64,000 bases of DNA, from NCBI GenBank assembly GCA_023394615.1, contig JAEXAI010000017.1, forward strand, positions 62,001 through 126,000, read 5' to 3'. This DNA comes from Actinomycetes bacterium. GTDB lineage: Bacteria; Actinomycetota; Coriobacteriia; Coriobacteriales; Eggerthellaceae. Positions 45,006 through 52,070 of this stretch are shown piece after piece; positions within the stretch are counted from its first letter, which is position 1; the number at the start of each line of letters is the position of its first letter. Below the pieces are notes generated by a model. The model did no database searches, was not told the DNA's origin, and worked only from the letters and a program-made list of their open reading frames with translations. The position numbers and the translations under genes are program-made.

Positions 45006-45035
45006 AAGCACTCCTGCGCAGGCGTTGTTTTTCCA

Positions 45036-45070
45036 CGAACAAGTGTACCATTTTCAAAATAGTTTACCAA
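45036..45070 (-). promoter_or_regulatory. recN promoter with SOS (LexA-like) box
   Basis: Minus strand: TTGGTA (-35, 45065-45070), 17-nt spacer, TACACT (-10, 45042-45047). The -10 is embedded in GGTACACTTGTTCG (45036-45049), an 8/10 match to the Gram-positive/actinobacterial LexA pattern CGAAC-N4-GTTCG. The core ACACTTGTT recurs upstream of uvrB. Confidence 0.65.
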
Positions 45071-45248
45071 TGCCTTATGGTAGCGCACCCAGCTTTCAAA
45101 AACCTTTCGAAAACCTTGCAAACGGCTGGCGGATGAGTCACCATTTATTTGTCGCTCTTGCGCTACGCCTCGAAAGATGCAAACCTAGCCGCAAGACACA
45201 AGCCACACCTTCATGCAATCGAGGTGCCGAACCTTTGAAAGGAATATC

Positions 45249-45719
45249 ATGCGCGCGCTTATCCAACGAACATCTCACGCCAGCGTAACGATAAACGACG
45301 ATACAAGTGCCACATTCGAAGTTGAACCGCCGCGCACAATCGGGACTGGCATGGTTGTGCTGCTGGGTGTGGGACTCGGAGATGACCGAGCATGCGCCGA
45401 AAAGCTCTGGAGAAAAATCAGCAAGCTGCGCATCTTCGAGGACGAAAATGGTAAAACGAACCTTTCGATAAGCGATGTTCACGGTGAAGCGATGATCGTT
45501 TCGCAGTTCACATTGTATGCTGATTGCAAAAAGGGAAACCGACCGGGATTCGGTGGCGCAGGTGATCCCCATGCAGCATTGGAACTATATCGATACTTCG
45601 TCTCGCTCGCTAGTCGCGATATTCCTCACGTTGCCGCAGGAGAATTCGGTGCCGACATGACCATCGAACTCGCCAATGAAGGTCCCTTCACCATCTGGCT
45701 GGACACGGACACTTTATAG
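45249..45719 (+). CDS. dtd: D-aminoacyl-tRNA deacylase
   Basis: Removes D-amino acids and glycine mischarged onto tRNA. The 156-residue protein has MRALIQRTSHASVTI at the start, the active-site SQFTLYADCKKGNRPGF (about residues 79-95), and the cross-subunit motif NEGPFTIWLDT, in which the Gly-Pro pair enforces chirality. The usual RPSF reads RPGF. ATG 45249 has GAAAGGAATATC before it. Divergent from recN; no gene follows for 500 nt. Confidence 0.95.
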   Translation: MRALIQRTSHASVTINDDTSATFEVEPPRTIGTGMVVLLGVGLGDDRACAEKLWRKISKLRIFEDENGKTNLSISDVHGEAMIVSQFTLYADCKKGNRPGFGGAGDPHAALELYRYFVSLASRDIPHVAAGEFGADMTIELANEGPFTIWLDTDTL

Positions 45720-45725
45720 CCTGCA

Positions 45726-45772
45726 GGTTGATTCGGTCTTCTTGTGGGTTGATTCGGTCTTCTTGTGGGTTG
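45726..45772. repeat. 21-bp tandem duplication
   Basis: Two exact 21-bp units (starting GGTTGATTCGGTCTTC at 45726 and 45747) and the first bases of a third, immediately after the dtd stop. Two copies of CCCATTTCGAGC follow at about 45790-45825. Confidence 0.85.
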
Positions 45773-45863
45773 CACCTCTGATCCCATACGCCCCATTTCG
45801 AGCGGCTCCCCCATTTCGAGCAATTCCCTTCACTTTTCTGCCATCACACCCCCCGATTTTATT

Positions 45864-46072
45864 TTTTGCGATTTCAAAACAGAATAATGGCGAGCAAGCG
45901 AAGTAAAGTACGAACCCTATTTTCGTCCGCCAGAGGGGGTCTCCTGTGACCTGCGGTTATGCGGGGCCGATTTTTCATATCCCCGAATGCGGCTGATTTT
46001 TCATAACTTATATGCTACTACGTCGTACTATACTTCGTTTACTTGGCTTTTTTCTGTTTTGAAATCGCAAAA
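45864..46072. repeat. Palindromic intergenic element with nested inverted repeats
   Basis: Outer arms 45864-45884 (starts TTTTGCGATTTCAAAAC) and 46052-46072 are perfect 21-bp reverse complements. Inner arms 45899-45913 and 46023-46037 pair 14 of 15 (CGAAGTAAAGTACGA against CGAAGTATAGTACGA). Between them lie two near-identical 15-mers, GGCCGATTTTTCATA and GGCTGATTTTTCATA, 26 nt apart. No open frame. A MITE or a structured RNA gene are the main options. Confidence 0.6.
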
Positions 46073-46168
46073 TGACATGAAACCCTGCCCTGCAGATGGG
46101 GCGATGCGCCATCTTTCAGAACGCAACCGCAATATCGCTCATCTGGCGTGCAAAACTCAAAATGATAC

Positions 46169-46199
46169 TTGACTATTACGTTGCGTCATAGTTTATGCT
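46169..46199 (+). promoter_or_regulatory. MerR-type promoter/operator of the TipA-like gene
   Basis: TTGACT (-35) and TATGCT (-10) separated by 19 nt, the long spacer typical of MerR-controlled promoters. Between and overlapping them lies an inverted repeat ACTATTACG-TTG-CGTCATAGT (one mismatch). The gene start is 38 nt downstream of the -10, so the regulator probably controls itself. Confidence 0.75.
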
Positions 46200-46236
46200 G
46201 CACGCAGAAGATCTTCTGGAATAAGCGAAAAAGAAA

Positions 46237-47016
46237 ATGGCGGACTCAGCGAACATGACACAATACTCTCCCAAACAGCTGGCAGACCTAGCTGGCACGA
46301 CCGTGCGTACGCTGCATTACTACGACAGCATCGGATTGCTGGTGGCGCAACGTCACACAAACGGCTATCGCTTCTATGGGTCAGACGAAGTGAACCGACT
46401 GCAGTTAATCATGCTGTACCGCACCTGCGGAATGCCGCTAGAGCGCATCGCCGACTGCTTGGGCGATTCGCAAAAAAGCACTATCGACCAGCTACAACAA
46501 CAGCACGAAACACTTATCGCGCAGCGAAACGAACTCAACCGTCTGATTCGCACCGTTGACAAAACCATAAAATCACAGAAAGGAACCGCGCATATGAGCG
46601 ACAAAGAAAAATTCGAGGGCTTCAAGCGGGATCTCGTAGAAAAGAACGAGAAAGAATACGGACAAGAGATTCGACAGAAGTACGGAGACGATGAAGTGAA
46701 CGCATCGAATGCAAAGCTCATGGGTATGACACTGGAGCAATATCAAGACACGCAGGATTTACAGGCTCAGATTCTTGAAGAGCTTAAAGAGGCTATGGCA
46801 CAGGGCGACCCGACTTCCCCGGCAGCACAGCACATAGCTGACCTGCACAGACAGTGGCTCTGTCGTTTTTGGAAGGCAGGCACCTACAGCAAGGCGGCCC
46901 ATGCGGGACTGGCAGAAATGTATATCGCCGACGACCGCTTCAAAGCCTACTACGACGCTGTCCAACCGGGAGCAACGCAGTTCCTCCATGATGCGATTGT
47001 CGAATATTGTAAATAA
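46237..47016 (+). CDS. TipA-like MerR transcriptional activator
   Basis: A 259-residue two-part regulator. The N-terminal MerR domain (TVRTLHYYDSIGLLVAQRHTNGYRFY, about residues 21-46) binds DNA; a coiled coil to about 110 mediates dimerisation. The C-terminal about 140 residues match TipAS, the globin-like domain that binds thiopeptide antibiotics in Streptomyces. A second Met (MSDKEKFEG, about 120) could start a free TipAS form, as in tipA. The ribosome binding site is weak. It precedes the EFR1 gene by about 225 nt and may regulate it. Confidence 0.88.
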   Translation: MADSANMTQYSPKQLADLAGTTVRTLHYYDSIGLLVAQRHTNGYRFYGSDEVNRLQLIMLYRTCGMPLERIADCLGDSQKSTIDQLQQQHETLIAQRNELNRLIRTVDKTIKSQKGTAHMSDKEKFEGFKRDLVEKNEKEYGQEIRQKYGDDEVNASNAKLMGMTLEQYQDTQDLQAQILEELKEAMAQGDPTSPAAQHIADLHRQWLCRFWKAGTYSKAAHAGLAEMYIADDRFKAYYDAVQPGATQFLHDAIVEYCK

Positions 47017-47170
47017 CTCCCCATCCCCTCTTTCCAACACGGACGATTCATCTATACTGGTTTGCATTCGCACCAATCGAGGCGCACGAAGCATGTTGAG
47101 GATGGGAACCCGACAAACCGGAAAACCATATCGCATATTTGCCAGGTTAGCGAAAAACACACCACACGCC

Positions 47171-47209
47171 GCAGGGGCTAATCGTCCCTCAGGACCGATG
47201 AGCCCCTGC
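47171..47209 (+). promoter_or_regulatory. Long hairpin in the leader of the EFR1 gene
   Basis: GCAGGGGCT (47171-47179) pairs perfectly with AGCCCCTGC (47201-47209); inside, ATCG-TCC pairs with GGA-CCGAT around a CTCA loop. It is 33 nt upstream of the ATG at 47243. No T run follows on either strand, so it is not a simple terminator. Confidence 0.6.
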
Positions 47210-47242
47210 GCAGCGCACACGCACGAGATAAAGGATTCGCCC

Positions 47243-48091
47243 ATGATTTTCTTTTTCACCGGCACCGGCAATTCGCTGGAAGCGGCCCGCATTATCGCTG
47301 ATACCACCCATGATAAACTGGTCGATATCGGCTATGCCAACAAAACAGGCCGCCGAAGCTTTTCGGTGGAGCAAGGCGAAAACCTCGGGTTCGTGTTCCC
47401 GGTCTACGCGTGGAGCACACCCGGCATCGTCGACGAATTCCTTCGCACAGTACATTTCACCACGTCAAACGGCAATGCGTTCGTACCGGGATACTGCTAC
47501 TGCACAATCACATGCGGCGCTTTCGTGGGAAAGACAGCGACCTTTTTCGAAGAGCTGTTGAAAAAATATCAGAATATCAAGCTGGATGCATCGTTTTCGG
47601 TGAAAAGCGTGGGTAACTGCGTGTACATGTACAATCCAGCAGACGGGGAAAAGCGCGAGGAGTTGCTCGCAGGCGCGCGGCGCAGCGCGAAAGAAGTGGC
47701 CTACCTCATTGACAACAAGCGCATGGTACGCCAAGAACGCAGAAACCCCTTTGGTTCTCTGATGTCAAACTTCACCTGCCGTGAGGAAAAACCGCGCAGC
47801 ATCGAGCCGTTCAACGTAATCGATGACGTGTGCACAGGCTGCGGCATCTGCGCGAGCATCTGCCCCACCAACACCATTCACATGGTAAAAGGCCGACCCG
47901 TCTGGAGCGGCGATGACTGCACACAGTGTTTAGCGTGCCTACATCGCTGCCCCGTTCAGGCTAGCCAGTATGGGCAGAAGACCGTCGGGCGAAACCGTTA
48001 CACAAACCCGATGCTTGCGGGAGGGACGCAACCGAATCAGGGTGCATCGCTTTCAGACGCACTGGAAGAACCAATTCCCGAACCAGAATAA
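47243..48091 (+). CDS. EFR1-type flavodoxin-ferredoxin fusion protein
   Basis: A 282-residue cytosolic electron carrier or reductase. Residues 1-150 form a flavodoxin-like fold with FMN phosphate loop FFTGTGNSLEAARII (about 4-18); the C-terminal part has two [4Fe-4S] motifs, CTGCGICASICP (about 196-207) and CTQCLACLHRCP (about 222-233). EFR1 proteins are common in gut anaerobes; their partners are mostly unknown. AAAGGATTCGCCC precedes ATG 47243; the longer frame upstream overlaps the MerR gene and is rejected. A Pro/Glu tail ends the protein. Confidence 0.88.
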   Translation: MIFFFTGTGNSLEAARIIADTTHDKLVDIGYANKTGRRSFSVEQGENLGFVFPVYAWSTPGIVDEFLRTVHFTTSNGNAFVPGYCYCTITCGAFVGKTATFFEELLKKYQNIKLDASFSVKSVGNCVYMYNPADGEKREELLAGARRSAKEVAYLIDNKRMVRQERRNPFGSLMSNFTCREEKPRSIEPFNVIDDVCTGCGICASICPTNTIHMVKGRPVWSGDDCTQCLACLHRCPVQASQYGQKTVGRNRYTNPMLAGGTQPNQGASLSDALEEPIPEPE

Positions 48092-48136
48092 CCAGCGCTG
48101 GAGTTCGAACAACCGCTTCCAGATTTCTTGACTTGA

Positions 48137-49219
48137 CTACCGTTGGTCTTTTTCCAGTACGCCTTCCAAGCGCACGCTGGTTCCAGCCTTCACGCGCACG
48201 GGGGCAAGGGGTATCAAGATGGCACTTTCCGGACAGGCGACAATGCATTCTCGGCATTTCATGCATTCCGAAAACGGCGCACCGGCCGCCAAATCGTGCA
48301 GGTCAATGGCCTCAGGGCATGCAAAGTAGCACAAATGACATTCGCTTTCACCGCGCTCGCGTACGCACTTGGTCGGATTGACCGTGGGGCGAAACGTGCG
48401 ATTGCCTTTGGCCACAAGCGACGCAAGGGCCGAAAGCGGGCAGAAACGATGACACCATTTGCGCAACACGGTAAGCTCTAATATCAGGATAGCGGGAAAG
48501 ACGATCAGCGAAAGCGTGGTCTCGTTGAGCTGCACTAACTGCCAAAACGCGATAAATGTGGCTATGGAGAGCCCCACGGGGCACACGAGGCAAAACACAG
48601 GGAATCCAAATATTGCCGTGGAAGCCAAGGCACCGATGAGCACTGCGTGACGCGAATCCAAAGGTGAGTTCTTGATGCGCGCTTTGATAGAGCGAACAGA
48701 TTGCTTGCCGGATTTGGCATTCGAAGCAGCATCAGCAGAATCCTCAACACCGGATTTGGCATTCGAGGCAGCATCAGCAGAATCCTCCACACCAATCACG
48801 GTCTTTTTCGCGAAACAATTCTTTCCGCATGCAGCGCATCCACTTGCGCAGACGTCCTTCAAATCGGAGCAATCCTTGTCAGCGCGCTTTTTGCCAGTAA
48901 ACACCCTGCGAATCAAAGGCGTGGGGCAAAACCATCCGCAAAACGCGCGGCCGAACAACAGTATCAACGCAATGGTGATAGCCAAACACAACAAACCGCG
49001 AACACCAACGCTCCCTTGTGCCAGCATGGTTTCAAGCGATCCCAAAGGACAGATAGTAGCAATGCTATCCCAACCGAATGAAGATGGAGTGCCCAGCCCA
49101 GTTTCAAAAGCAAGGCCTACGCCCACCACAACAAACACTGCCAATGCGCAAAGAGCTCGCAGCGTGGAAGGCTTAGTTTTGTGCTTGTGAGGGGCCTCGA
49201 TATCGTCTTTTTCAGCCAT
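48137..49219 (-). CDS. NapH-like membrane polyferredoxin (quinol dehydrogenase type)
   Basis: A 360-residue protein with four to five TM segments (about 22-40, 75-92, 195-215, 220-240, 245-262), cytoplasmic or membrane-edge cysteine motifs (CGWFCP, CLVCPVG, CHRFCPLSA) and two C-terminal ferredoxin motifs (CHLCYFACPE, CMKCRECIVACPES). NapH with NapG passes electrons from quinol to a terminal reductase. Between the TM halves is a Cys-rich loop (CSDLKDVCASGCAACGKNC) and an exact 14-residue tandem repeat (GVEDSADAASNAKS twice, 48708-48791). GGAGGCGTAATC precedes the ATG; it starts 2 nt after napG. Last gene of the operon. Confidence 0.85.
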   Translation of the reverse strand: MAEKDDIEAPHKHKTKPSTLRALCALAVFVVVGVGLAFETGLGTPSSFGWDSIATICPLGSLETMLAQGSVGVRGLLCLAITIALILLFGRAFCGWFCPTPLIRRVFTGKKRADKDCSDLKDVCASGCAACGKNCFAKKTVIGVEDSADAASNAKSGVEDSADAASNAKSGKQSVRSIKARIKNSPLDSRHAVLIGALASTAIFGFPVFCLVCPVGLSIATFIAFWQLVQLNETTLSLIVFPAILILELTVLRKWCHRFCPLSALASLVAKGNRTFRPTVNPTKCVRERGESECHLCYFACPEAIDLHDLAAGAPFSECMKCRECIVACPESAILIPLAPVRVKAGTSVRLEGVLEKDQR

Positions 49220-49221
49220 GA

Positions 49222-49815
49222 TTACGCCTCCTTCGCATTCTCGGTGAGTGAGCGCACCACGATGCCACGGTCTTGTCCATCGGTAAGTGAGAGCAATATC
49301 AATGCGGGACAGGCATACTCGCAGGCGCCACATCCGTTGCATAATCCCTCATTCACGTGGGGGTATCCTTCTGATATATCAATAGCCCCGTATTCACACG
49401 CTTCTTGGCATTTGTTACACGATCCCGGATTCTTCCAAGCTACGCATCGCTCGTTGTTCAACTGAGCAACGCCAATTTTCTGCACGCTCGAATCGAACGA
49501 TTCCAGCGTTTGGGTGGGACATATTTCGATGCAGCGGTTGCAAAACGTGCATTTCCCTCTATGGAAATCCATTTTGGGAGTACGAATATGAATCAATCCA
49601 TCCTCAATCTTCGCCAATCCGATGCAGTTTTCAGGGCATACACTGCGGCACCTATCGCAGCGCAAGCATCCTTCCAGAAAATGCGATTCGTTTTGGCCGC
49701 CGGGCGGGCGCAGAAGCGAATCAGACCCAGCACCGGCCACGGAAACGCCGCCGACCCCGCATAGCACTGCGGTCGAAGCAAGCGTCCCGATGAAATCTCG
49801 ACGCGTCAGCGACAT
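49222..49815 (-). CDS. NapG-like exported ferredoxin (four [4Fe-4S] motifs, Tat signal)
   Basis: A 197-residue protein. SLTRRDFIGTLASTAVLCGVGG is a twin-arginine signal, so it folds in the cytoplasm and is exported. Four ferredoxin-type Cys groups follow: CLRCDRCRSVCP, CTFCNRCIEICP, CNKCQEACEYG and CNGCGACEYACP. NapG family members couple the NapH quinol dehydrogenase to a periplasm-side reductase. AGGAGATGATTTCGC precedes ATG. Between the chaperone and napH-like genes. Confidence 0.88.
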   Translation of the reverse strand: MSLTRRDFIGTLASTAVLCGVGGVSVAGAGSDSLLRPPGGQNESHFLEGCLRCDRCRSVCPENCIGLAKIEDGLIHIRTPKMDFHRGKCTFCNRCIEICPTQTLESFDSSVQKIGVAQLNNERCVAWKNPGSCNKCQEACEYGAIDISEGYPHVNEGLCNGCGACEYACPALILLSLTDGQDRGIVVRSLTENAKEA

Positions 49816-49828
49816 GCGAAATCATCTC

Positions 49829-50527
49829 CTAGGAAGCCACAGGCAACGCGCAGACGCGAGCCAGCTCGGGCACGTCTTGAGCCTCGCAAGCCAGAAATCC
49901 TGAGATAACGTCTGCCAGGGCATGATAAAAATCAGTAGTTGCCACGCGGTTCACATCCTCGAGCAAAGCTTCCACCCAGTTCAGCAGATGATTTGCCAGA
50001 AAATCAGCCTGGCAGCTCGCAGCAATTGCCGCGCCTGCCGCATCTTTATCGCTTAAGGCTTCGCAAAGCCTATCGTTTTGGATTGCCATGAATTCGAACT
50101 CGAAAGGCAAGTAGTCCTCCGGGATGTTCTGATCGCGCGAGGGCATCACATGCGCGCTGCGATAGATTGCACGGGTCTGATCGCGAGCTTCCTGCATCAA
50201 GATATGCTCTTCGCTGGTATAGATGGACTCATAAGGAACAGCGGCTTTGCCCTGATAGCGACCAGACGCCAGAAATACGCGGGCGAAATCGCATGCGAGG
50301 CAATCTTGTACTTCCTGGTCAAACGCAGTAACGCAGGAGGCCATCTTTCGCAGGCCCATCGCACACTTGCGCTCGCCTTCAGGAGCACCTGCTTCAACCG
50401 GAGTGTCGCGCAGTTGCAGAATCATTGGACGCGTTTTCTTGTTTACTTCTTGGTCGACCAGCGATGCCAGCAGACGGTAGATGGAAGCGCGTTGTTCGCA
50501 CATTTCCCTTGTTTGATCGATGTTCAT
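49829..50527 (-). CDS. TorD/DmsD-family redox enzyme maturation chaperone
   Basis: A 232-residue all-helical cytosolic protein of the TorD family, which holds the Tat signal of a molybdoenzyme until its cofactor is loaded. Recognisable elements are RASIYRLLASL at the start, VPYESIYTSEEHILMQEARDQTRAIYRSAHV (about 97-127) and PEDYLPFEFEFMA (about 136-148, the family's Pro-Asp-His/Glu region). Its client should be the catalytic subunit in this operon. It is separated from dmsC by 111 nt containing a strong hairpin. Confidence 0.9.
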   Translation of the reverse strand: MNIDQTREMCEQRASIYRLLASLVDQEVNKKTRPMILQLRDTPVEAGAPEGERKCAMGLRKMASCVTAFDQEVQDCLACDFARVFLASGRYQGKAAVPYESIYTSEEHILMQEARDQTRAIYRSAHVMPSRDQNIPEDYLPFEFEFMAIQNDRLCEALSDKDAAGAAIAASCQADFLANHLLNWVEALLEDVNRVATTDFYHALADVISGFLACEAQDVPELARVCALPVAS

Positions 50528-50555
50528 GACTTTCCTCTCCTCTTTTTTGCCGCTA

Positions 50556-50595
50556 GGCGGCCCTCGCGAAACGTTTCGCCCCGTCGAAGGCCGCC
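50556..50595 (-). promoter_or_regulatory. Intercistronic hairpin between anchor and chaperone genes
   Basis: Outer stem GGCGGCC (50556-50562) with GGCCGCC (50589-50595), and inside it the perfect 14-bp palindrome GCGAAACGTTTCGC (50566-50579). On the transcript (minus) strand it is followed by A residues, not T, so an RNA-processing or stability structure is more likely than a terminator. Confidence 0.6.
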
Positions 50596-50638
50596 TTTGC
50601 GGACTTGAATGGAACCCTAGATAAAACTCTGTGTGCAG

Positions 50639-51472
50639 CTAGATGGAACCGAACCAGTTACCATTGCCAATCAAATCCAGAATGCCGGTGCCCACTATCC
50701 ACATAAAGCATCGGAAGGCAAGCGAACCGATGAGCGATCCAGCAACCGCCGCGCCGGCCAAGGCCGCGACTGAGTTGCCCTTCTTCACCAATGCGCCGCA
50801 CACTGCAGGCAGCACGCCGCCCACAATCACGGTGCCCAACCAGAACAGAATCGCTCCCGAACCGGCCATCGTGCCGGAAACCGCAACGTAGAGGACTGCG
50901 AAGACCACGGCAGCAGCGCCAGTCACAACGCACATCTTGCCGGAAAACTCGATAGCATCCTTGTTGTCGGATTCATACATCGCCTGCAAAAGCAGGTAGA
51001 TTGCCGCACCGCTAATGGCGGTGGTAGCCAAACAGGCCAGCGGAAACGCTATGGTGTCCCACGTGGGGCGGGCGGCCATCATGTATGACATGCCCGTTGC
51101 AAACGGAAGAATCACACCCAGCACACCGGACACGGCAGCCAAACCCTTGATAGCGCTTGCGGAGGCATCGCGCTTGGTCAACACGACGTAGATAATCGCA
51201 GCCAGCGCCAACAGACCCGTCAGCAGCGCCTCTGTAAAGATACCGCTTGTGGGGTGCGACAGGGCACCCATGATACGATCGGGGTGCGTCAGATGGAACG
51301 CCGAGCAGATGCCTGCAACCACCACCAGTACGATACCTATGACAAGAGCGATGAAACGCACCTTGTCGCTTTTGGACTTACCCGTGAATTCATTCACGGC
51401 GGTGAAGGCAATCAGCCATCCACCAGCGCCGTTCAAAACGGCGAACAGAACCAACGGCCATTGAATATCCAT
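50639..51472 (-). CDS. DmsC-like membrane anchor subunit
   Basis: A 277-residue integral membrane protein with about eight TM segments and no heme motif, of the DmsC family, which anchors the reductase and oxidises menaquinol. It opens MDIQWPLVLFAVLNGAGGWLIAF; the family's first-loop Glu/His residues may be in FTAVNEF and SAFHLTHPDR. ATG 51472 is 1 nt after the stop of the Fe-S subunit gene, so translation is coupled. Confidence 0.87.
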   Translation of the reverse strand: MDIQWPLVLFAVLNGAGGWLIAFTAVNEFTGKSKSDKVRFIALVIGIVLVVVAGICSAFHLTHPDRIMGALSHPTSGIFTEALLTGLLALAAIIYVVLTKRDASASAIKGLAAVSGVLGVILPFATGMSYMMAARPTWDTIAFPLACLATTAISGAAIYLLLQAMYESDNKDAIEFSGKMCVVTGAAAVVFAVLYVAVSGTMAGSGAILFWLGTVIVGGVLPAVCGALVKKGNSVAALAGAAVAGSLIGSLAFRCFMWIVGTGILDLIGNGNWFGSI

Positions 51473-51473
51473 G

Positions 51474-52055
51474 CTAATCACCCATCTCCCATGCGCCGAC
51501 ATTCGAAGACAGAATGTACTTCGTAGACGGATTGTTGCCGACATTTTTCAACTCGTGGATATCCTTGGGGTTCACAGAGGCCAGCTTCTTGGAAACAGAC
51601 GAGTTCGGATCGTCCAAATCTCCGTAGAAGCGGCACTTCGACGAGCAGTTCTTCACGCAGGCAGGCTCTTCCCCTGCGCTGGTCAGCTGGTTGCACATGG
51701 TGCATTTCTCAACGCATTTCTGCGATTCGTTCCATGAACGCACACCATAGGGGCAAGCCATCATGCAATAACGGCAGCCGATGCATTTCTCCTTGTTGAT
51801 GAGCACCATGTTGTCCTCGTTGCGATACGACGCACCCGTCGGGCACACGTTCACACACGGCGCATCTTGGCACTGCTGACACATCGTGGGAACCCAGTAC
51901 TGCTTGAACGTATCGGTGGTATCGCCCTGGCCGATTCGCAGCACCTTATTCCAATACTGACCCAGCGCCACGTCGTTTTCCTGTTTGCAGGATATCTCGC
52001 AGGACATGCAGCCCGTGCAAAGATCTAAATCAACTACCAGGCAATAATGAGACAT
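51474..52055 (-). CDS. DmsB-like electron transfer Fe-S subunit
   Basis: A 193-residue ferredoxin-type subunit with four Cys clusters: CTGCMSCEISCKQ, CQQCQDAPCVNVCPTGA, CIGCRYCMMACPYG and CTMC...CVKNC. This matches the 4x[4Fe-4S] chain of DmsB/NrfC/PhsB proteins that carries electrons from the membrane anchor to the molybdenum site. No signal peptide, so it is exported in complex with the Tat-signal catalytic subunit. GGGAGGAAGCGAA precedes ATG; 15 nt after the catalytic gene. Confidence 0.93.
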   Translation of the reverse strand: MSHYCLVVDLDLCTGCMSCEISCKQENDVALGQYWNKVLRIGQGDTTDTFKQYWVPTMCQQCQDAPCVNVCPTGASYRNEDNMVLINKEKCIGCRYCMMACPYGVRSWNESQKCVEKCTMCNQLTSAGEEPACVKNCSSKCRFYGDLDDPNSSVSKKLASVNPKDIHELKNVGNNPSTKYILSSNVGAWEMGD

Positions 52056-52070
52056 TTCGCTTCCTCCCTT

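Noticed and set aside
46901..47242. Extended N-terminus of the EFR1 protein
   Set aside because: The extra frame overlaps the MerR gene and the leader hairpin; ATG 47243 has a good ribosome binding site and starts the flavodoxin fold exactly.
48711..48791. Two-unit repeat considered as a CRISPR remnant
   Set aside because: It is an in-frame coding duplication with no spacers and no cas genes nearby.
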